DNA of 64,000 bases from Roseiarcus sp963730555 (GCA_963730555.1 CAVSSS010000031.1:124001-188000), one strand, 5' to 3'. Shown: positions 53,231 to 63,081, counted from the first letter of the stretch. Numbers and translations are program-made. The notes: generated by a model not told the origin, from the sequence alone.

Positions 53231-54319
53231 ATGAGGATGTCGGACCTTTCCGCCCTTGAACGGGAGACGCTCGCCGCGATTGAGAGCGCTGGCGACGAAA
53301 CCGCGCTCGAGGCCGCGCGCGTCGCCGCGCTCGGCAAGAAGGGATCGATCTCCGCGCTTCTCGCCACTCTCGGCAAGCTTGCGCCGGACGACCGCAAAGC
53401 GCGCGGCGCGGCGATCAATGCGCTCAAGGATCAGATGACGGAAGCGCTTGTCGCGCGGCGCGCGGTGCTCAAGCGCGCTGGGCTCGAGGCGCAGCTCAGA
53501 CGCGAGGCGGTCGATGTCACCCTGCCGGTTCCCCTGCCCGGCGTCGAGACCGGCCGCATCCATCCGATCAGCCAGGTGATCGACGAGATCACCGACATTT
53601 TCGCCGAGATGGGCTTCTCTCTCGCCGAGGGGCCGGACATCGAAAGCGACGATTTGAATTTCACCAAGCTCAACTTTCCCCCCGGCCATCCGGCCCGCGA
53701 GATGCACGACACGTTCTTTCTCGAGCCGGACGCTAACGGCGAGCGGAAGCTCCTGCGCACGCATACGAGCCCAGTGCAGGTGCGTACGATGTTGAGCCAG
53801 AAGCCGCCGATCCGGATCATCTGCCCCGGACGCACCTATCGCCGCGACGCCGACCAGACGCATACGCCGATGTTCCACCAGGTCGAGGGCCTTGTCGTCG
53901 ATCAGAGCGCGACGCTCGCCAATCTCGAAGTGGGTGCTGGAGGAATTCTGCAAGGCCTTCTTCGAGGTGCCGCACGTCGGCATGCGTTTCCGCCCGAGCT
54001 TTTTCCCCTTCACTTCCCCCTCGCTCGAGGTCGACATCCAGTGCCGCCGTTCGGGGGGGAGATCCGTTTCGGCGAGGGTGAGGATTGGCTCGAGATCCTC
54101 GGCTGCGGCATGGTCCATCCCAATGTGCTCACGAATTGCGGCCTCAATCCCGACGTCTATCAGGGCTTCGCCTGGGGCATCGGCCTCGATCGGCTGGCGA
54201 TGCTCAAATACGGCCTGCCGGACCTGCGCGACTTCTTCGACGCGGACCTCCGCTGGATCAATCACTATGGCTTCAAGCCCCTCGACATTCCGACGCTTGC
54301 GGGAGGATTGAGCGGGTGA
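53231..54319 (+). CDS. pheS: Phenylalanyl-tRNA synthetase alpha subunit (two compensating frameshifts)
   Basis: The start is ATG 53231 or 53237 (MSDLSALERE, family-like). Motifs: GKKGSISALLATLGKLAPDDRK, RIHPISQVIDEITDIFAEMGFS, HPAREMHDTFFLEP, LRTHTSPVQVRTM, CPGRTYRRDADQTHTPMFHQVEGLVVD. An extra base near 53929 shifts into WVLEEFCKAFFEV and RFRPSFFPFTSPSLEVDIQC; one G lost from a G run near 54053-54059 restores the frame for LEILGCGMVHPNVL and the C-terminus. The enzyme (alpha2beta2 with PheT) charges tRNA-Phe. An essential gene, so the breaks are taken as errors. Confidence 0.95.
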   Translation: MRMSDLSALERETLAAIESAGDETALEAARVAALGKKGSISALLATLGKLAPDDRKARGAAINALKDQMTEALVARRAVLKRAGLEAQLRREAVDVTLPVPLPGVETGRIHPISQVIDEITDIFAEMGFSLAEGPDIESDDLNFTKLNFPPGHPAREMHDTFFLEPDANGERKLLRTHTSPVQVRTMLSQKPPIRIICPGRTYRRDADQTHTPMFHQVEGLVVDQSATLANLEVGAGGILQGLLRGAARRHAFPPELFPLHFPLARGRHPVPPFGGEIRFGEGEDWLEILGCGMVHPNVLTNCGLNPDVYQGFAWGIGLDRLAMLKYGLPDLRDFFDADLRWINHYGFKPLDIPTLAGGLSG

Positions 54320-54341
54320 GTTCCCTTAAGGATTTTGGCCG

Positions 54342-54578
54342 ATGGCCTGGATTAAGAACTTTGAGAAGCGAGACGGCAAGGGAAAGCTCCAACCGTCTCA
54401 AGTTGTGGGTGTAGTCAAAATCTTCGAGCCGACCGACGGCAACCCGGTTGTGCAAATCGATACCAATGGATCCGCCGATAGAACCAATCCCGGAAAGCAG
54501 AGCCAGACCATCCAACTGGGCCGAGAAGCCGCGAGAGAACTCTTCGACATTCTAAAACGCACCTACGACTTCAAATAA
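54342..54578 (+). CDS. Small conserved protein between pheS and pheT
   Basis: A 78-residue soluble protein: MAWIKNFEKRDGKGKLQPSQVVGVVKIFE, PVVQIDTNGSADRTNPGKQSQTIQLG, ELFDILKRTYDF. It resembles small proteins found in various proteobacteria and sometimes mis-named methionyl-tRNA formyltransferase; no catalytic motif of that enzyme is present. The base composition is lower in G+C than pheS and pheT. It sits 22 bp after pheS and 26 bp before pheT, splitting a pair that is usually adjacent. Function unknown. Confidence 0.75.
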   Translation: MAWIKNFEKRDGKGKLQPSQVVGVVKIFEPTDGNPVVQIDTNGSADRTNPGKQSQTIQLGREAARELFDILKRTYDFK

Positions 54579-54604
54579 AGCGACGCCTCCCGCCGACACG
54601 AACG

Positions 54605-57011
54605 ATGAAATTCACTCTCTCCTGGCTCAAAGACCACCTCGAAACCTCGGCCTCGCTTGGCCAGATCGTCGATACGCTGACCCGCGTCGGCCTCGAGGTC
54701 GAGTTCAGTTGAAGACCCAGCGCGCAAGTACGACGGCTTCGTGGTCGGCTCCGTCATCGAGGCGAAGCAGCATCCCAACGCCGACCGGCTGAAAGTCTGC
54801 ATCGTTGAAGCCGGCGGCGGGCCGGTGCAGGTCGTGTGCGGCGCGCCGAATGTGCGCACCGGCATGAAGAGCGTGTTCTCCGCCGTGGGGACCTATATTC
54901 CCGGCAAGAAACTGACGCTAGCCAAGGGCGTCATCCGCGGCGTCGAATCGAACGGCATGCTTTGCTCGGCCGCGGAGCTCGAGCTGAGCGAAGATCACGA
55001 CGGCATTATCGAGCTGCCGGACGACGCGCCTGTTGGCGTGGCTTATGCTCAATACGCTGGGCTCGATGACCCGGTCATCGACGTCGCCGTGACGCCGAAC
55101 CGTCCCGACGCCACGGGCGTCGGGGGCATTGCGCGCGATCTCGCCGCGGCGGGCCTCGGCAAGCTGAAGACGCCGGCGCCGAAGTCATATCAAGGCGCGT
55201 TCGACTGCCCTACGCGCGTGCGCCTCGATTTCGCCTCAGGCGACAAACATCTCTGCCCCGCTTTCGCTCTGCGGCTGGTCCGTGGCGTGACGAACGGCCC
55301 TTCCCCCGAATGGATGCAGAAGCGACTGAGAGCCATCGGCCTAAGGCCGATCAGCGCGCTGGTCGACATCACCAATTACATCACCTTCGACCGCGGGCGC
55401 CCGCTGCACGTGTTCGACTTCGCCAAGGTCGCCGGCGATCTCACGGTGCGCCGGGCGCGGTCCGGCGAAGGCGTCCTCGCCCTCGACGGCAAGACTTATG
55501 CTCTGGACGAGAGCATGGTGGCGATTGCCGACGCGAAGGGCGTCGAGTCGATCGCTGGGATCATGGGCGGCGAGCATTCCGGTTGCGACGAAACGACCCG
55601 CGACGTCCTGATCGAGAGCGCTTTGTGGGACCCGACCAATATCGCCCATACTGGCCGCAAGCTCGGCATTATGACCGATGCGCGCTACCGGTTCGAGCGC
55701 GGCGTCGATCCCGATTTCTGCGTCCCCGGATGCGATCTCGCAACGGAGCTCGTGCTCTCGATCTGCGGCGGCGAGCCTTCGCGCATGATCGTTGCGGGCG
55801 ATCCGTCAACGCCGCGGCGCGCGATCCCTTTCCCCTATAGCGAAGTCAAGCGGCTGCTCGGCGTCGATGTGCCGCGTGAGGAAGGCGAGGCGATTCTTCG
55901 TCGGTTAGGCTTCGGGATCGAGGAGGGCCATGTCCTTGTCCCCTCCTGGCGCCCCGACATCCAGGTGAAGGCCGACGTCGTGGAGCAGATCCTGCGCATC
56001 GTGGGCGTCGATCGCGCTCCGCCTGCGCCCCTGCCCCGGCTCGATGACGGCGTGCCGAAGCCCGTGCTCACGCTCCTGCAGAAGCGCACGCGCCTCGCCA
56101 AGCGCACGCTCGCCGCGCTGTCTTTGCGCGAGGCGGTCACCTGGTCCTTCGTCCCCAAAGCAGCGGCGGAGCTATTCGGCGGAGGCTCGCGATCGCTCGC
56201 GATCGCCAATCCGATCGCCGCCGACCTCTCCGACATGCGCCCAAGCCTCATCCCAGGCCTGGCAGCGGCCGCCGAACGCAACGCGCGCCGTGCCATAAGC
56301 GACGTGGCGCTGTTCGAGGTCGGGCAGATTTTTCTTGGGGCCGGTGAAAACGACCAGCGGATCGCGGCGGCGGCTGTGCGGCGCGGCCGCGCCAAGGCTG
56401 ACGCGGAAGGCCGGAATTGGAGCGGCGGAGGGCTCGTCGATGTCTTCGACGCGAAGCGCGATGCGATGACGCTTCTTTCGGCGCTCGGCGTGAACGCGAA
56501 CGCGGTGCAGATCGTCCCCAGCGGCCCGTCGTTCCTGCATCCGAGCCGTGCGGCGACTCTCCAATTCGGGCCAAAGACAGTCGTAGGATGGTTCGGACAA
56601 TTGCATCCGAGCGCGTGCGAGGCGCTCGACGCCGAAGGACCGATCGTCGCCTTTGAGATCACCCTCGACGCCATTCCCGCGCCCAAGATAAAACCGACCA
56701 AGACGAAGCCGAAGCTCATCCGCTCCGACTTCATGGCCGTAGAGCGGGACCTTGCCTTCGTCGTCGGCGAGACGGTCACCGCCGCCGACATCCTCAAGGC
56801 TGCGGAGAGCGCCGGAGGTTCGCTCGTCGCCAGGATCGGCGTGTTCGACGTCTATCGCGGCGAAGGCGTGGCCGAGGGCGCGAAGTCAATCGCCATTCAC
56901 GTGACCTTGCAACCACACGAACGCACGCTGACCGACGCCGAAATTGACGCCTCGGTATCCAAAATCGTGGCCGAGGTGTCGAAAAAGACCGGCGCCACCC
57001 TCAGGAACTGA
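54605..57011 (+). CDS. pheT: Phenylalanyl-tRNA synthetase beta subunit (one frameshift)
   Basis: ATG 54605 begins MKFTLSWLKDHLETSASLGQI, then DTLTRVGLEVE. One extra base near 54703 (GAGTTCAGTTGAAGAC) creates a stop; repaired, SVEDPARKYDGFVVGSVIEAKQHPNADRLKVC continues. The protein has the tRNA-binding domain, B3/B4 editing domain (VTPNRPDATGVGGIARDLAA, MQKRLRAIGLRPISALVDITNYI), the B5 and FDX-ACB domains (FMAVERDLAFVV, HVTLQPHERTLTDAEIDA). Repaired length ~801 residues is typical. Total is one base over a multiple of three. Confidence 0.95.
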
Positions 57012-57015
57012 AGCC

Positions 57016-57321
57016 ATGGCCGCTCGCGCCGCGATTGCGCTTTCGCTTGCCGCTCTTGCTTGGGCCGCAACCGCGGAGGCCCAAGACGATCCTGCCTGCG
57101 CAAAATATCGCGAACCCATGGCGTACAACTTGTGTCTCGCGCAGCACGGGCCCAAGGCGAACAGCATCGGGAAACTTAGTGGCCCCCAACCCGGTCAAGC
57201 TGGGCAGAATCGGGTTTGGTACGGGCAGGCGCACCGCCAGGCGCGGGCCGCACGGTTCTATAGTCCGCAGGACGCCCGCCGCGTCCATGGCCGCATGCAT
57301 ATGGAGTTTCGCGTCCGCTGA
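57016..57321 (+). CDS. Small secreted hypothetical protein
   Basis: A 101-residue protein from ATG 57016, starting 4 bp after the pheT stop. A signal peptide (AAIALSLAALAWAATAEAQ) precedes a short Cys-containing region (DPACAKYREPMAYNLCLAQHG) and a basic Arg-rich tail (RQARAARFYSPQDARRVHGR). The two Cys could form a disulfide. No family recognised. Read-through from pheT is likely. Confidence 0.6.
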   Translation: MAARAAIALSLAALAWAATAEAQDDPACAKYREPMAYNLCLAQHGPKANSIGKLSGPQPGQAGQNRVWYGQAHRQARAARFYSPQDARRVHGRMHMEFRVR

Positions 57322-57746
57322 CTAAGGGCTTAAGATCATGAGCGCGGCGCCCGAGCCCGCGGAAAATAGCGCAGGCGCCGCGCTCGTCCCCGCGCTGTGG
57401 GAGATCAGCGCGAGGGCCGCGCTTCGCGCCAAGCCCCAAGGCGCGGGTACGCGGAATCATCATCTCGGGTGGCCAATCGCCCCCCGACCATCCTTCTTCT
57501 GCTTCGGACCGACCGAGACCCCACCCGACAAAAACCGGCGTATACGATTGCGCGGGCCCTGGCTGTGATGGCCGTCACAGTGTGATTGAGAAAATGCTAA
57601 TACAGTGCAACTCATCGAAAAGTTGCGGGTATTTGCACACGCCTTCTCCCCATTTATGTCAGCCCAAAGCCGTCGGGACAGGGTCAAAGCGCTTGACGTA
57701 GGGGCCGGCGTCCGCCACCGTCGCCGGGGATCATCGGCGGCGGAAG
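57322..57746. other. Regulatory region before the tandem Crp genes
   Basis: No gene supported. Contains the CRP-like site at 57564-57579 and A/T-rich sequence TTGAGAAAATGCTAATACAG just after it, a plausible promoter region about 160 bp before the first Crp-type gene. Confidence 0.45.
57564..57579. promoter_or_regulatory. CRP-like binding site upstream of the tandem Crp genes
   Basis: TGTGATGGCCGTCACA, a perfect TGTGA-N6-TCACA palindrome. It matches 52065-52080 in all but the three central bases. Autoregulation by one of the downstream Crp/Fnr paralogues is a natural hypothesis. Confidence 0.7.
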
Positions 57747-58301
57747 ATGGTCATAAACTCGCTTTCAGTCCATCCTTGCTTCAAAACGCTCGATCCGGAA
57801 TCCTGCCAGGATCTCGATCGCCAATGCACTTGGCTCAAGACGCCAGCGGGCGCGTGGGTCGTTGGCCAGGCGGACAACGATCGCGACGTCTATTTTGTCC
57901 TGACCGGCCGCCTGAGGATGGCGCTCCACGGGGCGGGGCGCGACCTTGTTTCTTCCGACATCGAGGCGGGTTCGTTTTTTGGCGAGTTGAGCGCCCTCGA
58001 AGGCGTCCCCGGCTCGCTCAGCGCCTTCGCGCTTGATGACTCGACGCTAGCCAAAATGCCGAGCACGGTCTTCGTCGCCACAATGTTCAACCACCGCCCG
58101 CTCGGGGAAGCGGTGATCGCGGCGCTGGTCGTGCGCAATCGCGCAATGACACGCAAGGTGGCCGAGGCGGCGAACATTTATGGGAACCGCCTCGCCTCTG
58201 CCGACCCGGCGCCGTGGCGATCGGCGCGGAGCCGCTTTGACGTGGGCGCCGAAATCGGACATGTCAGCGCCAATCAACGACGGGCGCGACGATGGTCATA
58301 A
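57747..58301 (+). CDS. Crp-type cyclic-nucleotide-binding protein lacking the HTH
   Basis: A 184-residue protein whose first ~140 residues closely match the next gene: FKTLDPESCQDLDRQCTWLKTPAGAWV, NDRDVYFVLTGRLRMALHG, DIEAGSFFGELSALEG, NHRPLGEAVIAALVVRNRAMTRKV. After that, instead of a winged helix, it ends in an unrelated Arg-rich tail (RSRFDVGAEIGHVSANQRRARRW) that runs into the leader of the second copy and overlaps it by 10 bp. It arose by tandem duplication with loss of the DNA-binding domain. It could hetero-dimerise with, or compete for ligand against, the full-length paralogue. Confidence 0.75.
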   Translation: MVINSLSVHPCFKTLDPESCQDLDRQCTWLKTPAGAWVVGQADNDRDVYFVLTGRLRMALHGAGRDLVSSDIEAGSFFGELSALEGVPGSLSAFALDDSTLAKMPSTVFVATMFNHRPLGEAVIAALVVRNRAMTRKVAEAANIYGNRLASADPAPWRSARSRFDVGAEIGHVSANQRRARRWS

Positions 58302-58981
58302 GCTCGCTTTCGGGGCACCCCTGTTTCAAGACGCTCGATCCGGAATCCTGCCGGGTTCTCGATCGTCATTGCACCTGGCTGAAGACGGCGGCGGGTGCCT
58401 GGGTGCTCGGTCAGACCGCGAGCGACCGCGACGTCTATTTCGTGATGACCGGACGCCTGAGGGCGGTGTCCCACGGGGTGCGGCAGGACCTGATTTTCTC
58501 CGACATGGAAGCGGGTTCCTTCTTTGGCGAACTGGCCGCTCTCGACGGCGGCCCCCGCTCGCTCAGCGTCTTCGCGGTCAATGACTCGACGGTTGCGAAA
58601 ATGCCGAGCGCGGTCTTCGTGGAGACGATGTTCACTCACCGCCCGCTCGGCGAAGCGGTCGTCGCGACGTTGGTCGCGCGCAATCGCGCGATGACCCGCC
58701 GGGTCGGCGAACTGGGGGCGCTCGACGTCCGCAGCCGTGTCCACGCCGAGCTCCTGCGCCTCGCCCGCCCGGACCGCGAAGATCCCAAGCGCGCCATCAT
58801 CCTCTCTCCCCCGAACCAGTCCGAGCTCGCCTCGCGCATCAACACCCGCCGGGAAACCGTGTCGCGCGAGATCAACGCCATGGAGCGCGAAGGCCTAATC
58901 GAGCGCCGGCGAGGCGCGATCGTCATAAATGACGCGCTCAAACTCAGCGCCCGGCTCGAGGCGACCGCGATCGGCGCGTAA
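58292..58981 (+). CDS. Crp/Fnr-family transcriptional regulator
   Basis: A 229-residue protein: cNMP-binding-type domain (GQTASDRDVYFVMTGRLRAVS, DMEAGSFFGELAALDGG), dimer helix (LGEAVVATLVARNRAMTRRVGEL) and winged helix (NQSELASRINTRRETVSREINAMEREGLIERRRGAIVI). The cAMP-pocket Arg-Ser pair is seen as GGPRSLSVFAV, with some deviation, so the ligand is uncertain. No N-terminal Fnr cysteines. It starts within the end of the truncated paralogue and shares the promoter with the CRP-like site. Confidence 0.9.
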   Translation: MVISSLSGHPCFKTLDPESCRVLDRHCTWLKTAAGAWVLGQTASDRDVYFVMTGRLRAVSHGVRQDLIFSDMEAGSFFGELAALDGGPRSLSVFAVNDSTVAKMPSAVFVETMFTHRPLGEAVVATLVARNRAMTRRVGELGALDVRSRVHAELLRLARPDREDPKRAIILSPPNQSELASRINTRRETVSREINAMEREGLIERRRGAIVINDALKLSARLEATAIGA

Positions 58982-59348
58982 TGGCCCTCGTCCGCTGACC
59001 CCGTAACGGGCCCGTCCGGCCGATACAACCTGGCAGCGCGAGCTCGTGCAAATAAACGCAACCAAATGCAAATGAAATCGGCACAAACGCTAGTAAATTC
59101 GCTAGCGTTTACTACCGTTTATTTTTCCGAATCCGGACTTTTCAACGGGTTACGACCAATTCAAATAAGGAATTTCGACGCTTCTATCTCTGGTTGTATT
59201 CAGCGGCTCGAAACCGCGCCAACTCCGTCCTTCACGATCGTCACGCTTCTTTCATTCCGCCGGCCCGACCCGCGCCCGGATCGGGGATCAATTTCCCTTC
59301 ACCGAGCATAATAACCACCACTTCTGCTTTACACAAGAAAATGTTGCC
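58982..59348. other. Gene-free, A+T-richer stretch with copy 3 of the dispersed motif
   Basis: Contains AACGCTAGTAAATT and GCTAGCGTTTACTA direct/inverted words (59085-59115) and the ~28-bp motif at 59126-59153 (TCCGAATCCGGACTTT then TCAACGGGTTAC). No gene is supported. Confidence 0.5.
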
Positions 59349-59753
59349 CTACAATTTGTTCGGATTTCCTCGGACAATTTGGGCCTTGTAGCGCTCCCCA
59401 CCCTTGACCCACCCAAAAGAAGATCCGTTGATCTCGACGCCCATGCATTCCCACGCGCCTATGTCGCCAGAGCCAACCTCCTCCCTGTCAGGACCCTCTC
59501 CCTTAATGAAGTACCGAACACAGAAGTTCCGGCCCGCTATGCGCCACTCGCCCACATAAAGCCCTTCCGCCTCGGCCCCGTGGATGTAGCCGTCGGGTTG
59601 ATAGTATTCGGCGTAAGACTTCCCGTCCTCCACGCCCGAGATCGTGTTTCCAACGATGGCGTGGCGAATGTCAGCATTGGTCGTCAGGACAGCACCGAAG
59701 CTTAGGCTCGTTACCGATAGTAAGCCCGCCAATCCCAATATTGCCGCGCGCAT
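59349..59753 (-). CDS. Secreted hypothetical protein
   Basis: A 134-residue protein with a signal peptide (AILGLAGLLSVTSLSFGAVL). The mature region has VGNTISGVEDGKSYAEYYQPDGYIHG and EGLYVGEWRIAGRNFCVRYF, with two Cys that may pair. The NTISG ... EYY-x-PDG pattern occurs in small alphaproteobacterial secreted proteins of unknown role. Convergent with the Crp genes. Confidence 0.7.
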   Translation of the reverse strand: MRAAILGLAGLLSVTSLSFGAVLTTNADIRHAIVGNTISGVEDGKSYAEYYQPDGYIHGAEAEGLYVGEWRIAGRNFCVRYFIKGEGPDREEVGSGDIGAWECMGVEINGSSFGWVKGGERYKAQIVRGNPNKL

Positions 59754-59879
59754 CGCATAACTCCGAGCCGCCTGGATTACATTTCTCGCGATCCTAGCCC
59801 CCTTCGAGGCACGTTCGTGCCCTTGCCTTCGTGGCTAAGAGCGCGTCCAGCGCCGATCGCTCTAGCTCCATGAGGCGGG

Positions 59880-60752
59880 CTAAGGTGATCGTATGCCGCC
59901 CAACCCCATCATCAGCCAAAGTTGGGCGACGAGCAGGACGATGATCGCCACATATCCAATGATCGAGTGTACGAGCTCTTTGCGGGCATGACTCGCCTCG
60001 GTCAAACGCGCGTTCGCGAGCTCATATTGGTCCAGCGCGTACTGGATCGAATCGTCCAACATCTCCATCCGATCGTATAGGGACGCGCCGGAGACGAGCT
60101 CCGCGAAAAGCCGCTTCGAAGGTTCGGCGAGGGTGGGATCCAATTGCTCTATGCTTCTGCTGACGCGCAGCCAAGCTATCTTCCTGCGCGCCGCACTCTC
60201 CGTGATCTCATTGATATGCCGTTGCCTTCTCTGATCTCGCCGCGTCACCGCATGAGTCAGATCAACGTTCGCCTCAATCGAAGGCCACTCCGATTTCACA
60301 GCCGCTTCCAAGGCCAATGCTTCTTTTTGCACGATGCTGAACCGGACGATCGCGTCGAGCGCGGAGTGAATGTCGCGTTGGCTCGCGTAGATCACAGCAC
60401 GGCCCTCGTCCCATACCACCCGCACGGTGCGAACGTCCGCTCGCACCATCGCCTCTTTTCTCTTTTCGCCGGCGCCGCGCATCCACTCGTCAACGTCGCG
60501 TTCGACTGTCGAAGCCCTGTCCACGCTGGGCGGCATCCAAACCACTATCGCTGTGCCGTCAATCTGTGGTGCGGTTTGTCGGAGCGCGACTGACAGCGCC
60601 AGCGGGGTCAAAAGGGCCGTGACGTTCCGAGGCTCGGCGATCTCGATCGTCTCAACTCCGCTCGGGTGGGCCTTTGAGTCTTCTGCGAACTCGATCCGCC
60701 ACGCCTGCGGCTGAATCTCGGTTTCGACGCCTGCTGCTAGGAAGTCCAACAT
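59880..60752 (-). CDS. Tail-anchored hypothetical protein of the oxidase-methyltransferase operon
   Basis: A 290-residue protein. An N-terminal soluble domain (IEIAEPRNVTALLTPLALSVALRQTAPQIDG) is followed by a long helical region (DDSIQYALDQYELANARLTEASHARKELVHS) and one C-terminal TM helix (IIGYVAIIVLLVAQLWLMMGLGG), leaving almost nothing outside. This is a tail-anchored, cytoplasm-facing membrane protein. It is the last gene of a leftward set, 54 bp after the oxidase-methyltransferase stop. No family is recognised. Confidence 0.65.
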   Translation of the reverse strand: MLDFLAAGVETEIQPQAWRIEFAEDSKAHPSGVETIEIAEPRNVTALLTPLALSVALRQTAPQIDGTAIVVWMPPSVDRASTVERDVDEWMRGAGEKRKEAMVRADVRTVRVVWDEGRAVIYASQRDIHSALDAIVRFSIVQKEALALEAAVKSEWPSIEANVDLTHAVTRRDQRRQRHINEITESAARRKIAWLRVSRSIEQLDPTLAEPSKRLFAELVSGASLYDRMEMLDDSIQYALDQYELANARLTEASHARKELVHSIIGYVAIIVLLVAQLWLMMGLGGIRSP

Positions 60753-60806
60753 GATGACTGCCCTGTCTGCTCTCGCTCTATGGGTGATCCACTCGGATAT
60801 CTTCGA

Positions 60807-63033
60807 TCAGTTGAGTGCAACGACCGTCCTGACCTTATCTTTCGCGTCTGCTGCGGGCGCTTGCTCGAGCCTCGGTGAGCTCGGCCTCGATGCCCGTTCG
60901 TAGACGCAATAGAGAAGGCTTTCCGCGTCTTCGTACCACTGGCTGGGCTCTCCTCCTGGAGCCCGCGCCTTCTCCCACGCCTCACCAAGACGCGAGGATC
61001 CTCGTCCGCGCCGCTCGGACGGCTGTAGCCGGCGTTCGTATAGCGCGTGCACGAATCCGACCGCATAGAACTTTTCGGACCAGTCCCACCGGGAGCAAAG
61101 GACCCGCACATCCTCGAGCAAGTTGAAGCGTTCGATCACCTCGATCGTGAGGTCGGTCGTTACAGATCCGAGAAGCACGCCGTGCTTCGTCACACGGTGA
61201 AGTTCCGCGATCACGGCCTTCGCCTTGTCCGGCGCCGATCGGTAAAGCCCCGTCTCGATCACGGCGTCGAACTCTTCGTCCGCGAAGGGCAAGTGGGTGA
61301 AATCGCAATGAAAGTTGTGGTTCGCTAACTGGGGCGGGGCCGCGAGGCTCGCCTCGCGGCTGCACTCTACTCCTATCGCGTCGAAGCCAAGCGCCCTAAG
61401 CGCGCCTACCATCTGTCCGGCGCCGGAGCCGACATGAAGCAGCTTGGCGCCTCGTTCCAACTCCCAAGTGACCTTCAAGATGTCCCCGATAGCTTGCACC
61501 GACATCAATTCTGCGACGTGCTCCAGCGCTTCATTGAGGGCCGCGGCGTGCAACTCAACTATGCCAGCCTCTTTCAGCGACTGCGGGTGACGGCGTTTGA
61601 GAACGTCAGTGAGTATGATGTCGCTGGCCACCTCGGCGGAGTCCATCACCCCGTTGATCGTCGCGTCGAACATATAGTCGCCGACCATCACAAGGCCCGG
61701 CGTATGAACGGGATCCGGGCGGTGGTTTATCTGGCGCGAACGCACAGGCACGCCGCCCGGAATTGCGCTGACCGAGGCCGCCCACCGATGGACCCGCCGG
61801 TCCAAGAGCAGCTCCTTGCCCTGCGCGAGTTCCCTAGGCAACGCGTCCAGGCACTTCTGCTCGATCTGTTCGTCGAAGTCGTTCAGCAGCGCCAGAGCCG
61901 CGTTTCCGGCAATAAGGAAGGCCAAGAGCCCATAACCGGCGTAGTCGTAACGCCCGCTTTCGTCATAGATGCAGCACCCGTCGAACGCGTCGAGCATCCA
62001 CCAGTCCGCCGAGATCGTCTCGCGCCAGAACGGACGTTGGAACAAGAAGGTTGCGCGGAGGTAGTGCCCTGGGCGATCGAAATAGGCGATGTGCCTCTCC
62101 ATCGCGAGATCAAGGGCTTCCGACCGCCAATGAATTGTCGAAAGCGCGCTCAGCGGCAGGGCGACAACGACGTAGTCCGCAATGACCGTCTCCTCGAAGC
62201 CGTTCACCAGCATTTCGAGTTGGTACGCGCCGCCCTCCGTGAGCGGTTCGATCGCCGTCACATTCGCATTCAAGTGGATCTCGGCATCCAGCTCCTCGGC
62301 GAGGCGGGTGAGGATCTGTTCGTTGCCGCCCACGACGGAGACGATGTCCATGTAGCCGTCGACGTCCATCAGGACATTTTTGAGGAAGGTAAGCCCGTTT
62401 GTCTGGTGCGGGGGCGCGGCGACGTCGCTATGCGCCATGGCTCGGATGTAGCGACGCGCGGCGTCGTCTGTGAATTCTCTCTCAAGCAGGGCTGTGCCCG
62501 AAATTTTAGCCCACGGATGAGCGTTGTCCTCTTCTGCGACTGAGAAATAGTAGGCTTCGGGACTGAGCAGATCCGCGCAGCGCTTGCGAAACGACAACGC
62601 TTCGTCGCGGGTCCGCTCTCCAAAGGACTTCGCGAGATCGCCGGTCTCAAGAAAGATCTTGCCGTCGAGGACGCACGGGCGGCCTTGGATATGCTTAATC
62701 TCCAGACCGATTTCCTTGACGATGAGATCATGCAGCGGGTCGGGGCCTAAACGCGAATAGTCGTAGATTTCCGCAACTCCGGCCTCATATGGTCCGATGC
62801 CCGGAAACTGGCCCGTCTTGAGCTTTCCCCCGAGGCGGTCCGCCGCCTCAAACACCGTGATTTGGCAACTCGGGCCTGCTTTGGCGCCCAAATGCCAAGC
62901 CGTGAACAATCCCCCCGGCCCGCCGCCGATGATCGCAACTCTGAATGGCCTCGAAATCCGCGGTGTCAGTTATCCGGCCAAATTCAAGGGCACCGCTCGT
63001 TGCGCCGCCAGCTTCAAGAGTTGTCCTTTCCAT
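60807..63033 (-). CDS. Fused FAD-dependent amine oxidase and SAM methyltransferase (one frameshift)
   Basis: From ATG 63031-63033; one extra base near 62971 must be removed so that GALEFGRI joins LTPRISRPFRVAIIGGGPGGLFTAWHL. About 741 residues. The N-terminal ~450 residues are an FAD-binding amine oxidase/NAD(P)-binding-8 domain: GGGPGG, FEAADRLGGKLKTGQF, VVALPLSALSTI, and the closing PGLVMVGDYMFDATINGVMDSAEVA. The C-terminal ~200 residues are a class I methyltransferase: AKLLHVGSGAGQMVGALRALGFDAIGVE (SAM motif I), EEFDAVIETGLYRSAPD, IAELHRVTKHGVLLGSV. The single chain suggests oxidation and methylation of one substrate, possibly a small amine or polyene. Soluble; its operon partner is tail-anchored. 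Confidence 0.82.
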
Positions 63034-63081
63034 GGTTGCTTGCGCCTCTGCTTGGCTTCCTGCTGGCCCCTTAGCTTGGTT

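Noticed and set aside
57747..58981. Reading the two Crp genes as one frameshifted fusion
   Set aside because: Each has its own complete sensor domain and start; the first simply lacks an HTH. Fusion would give two sensor domains and one HTH, which is not a usual Crp layout.
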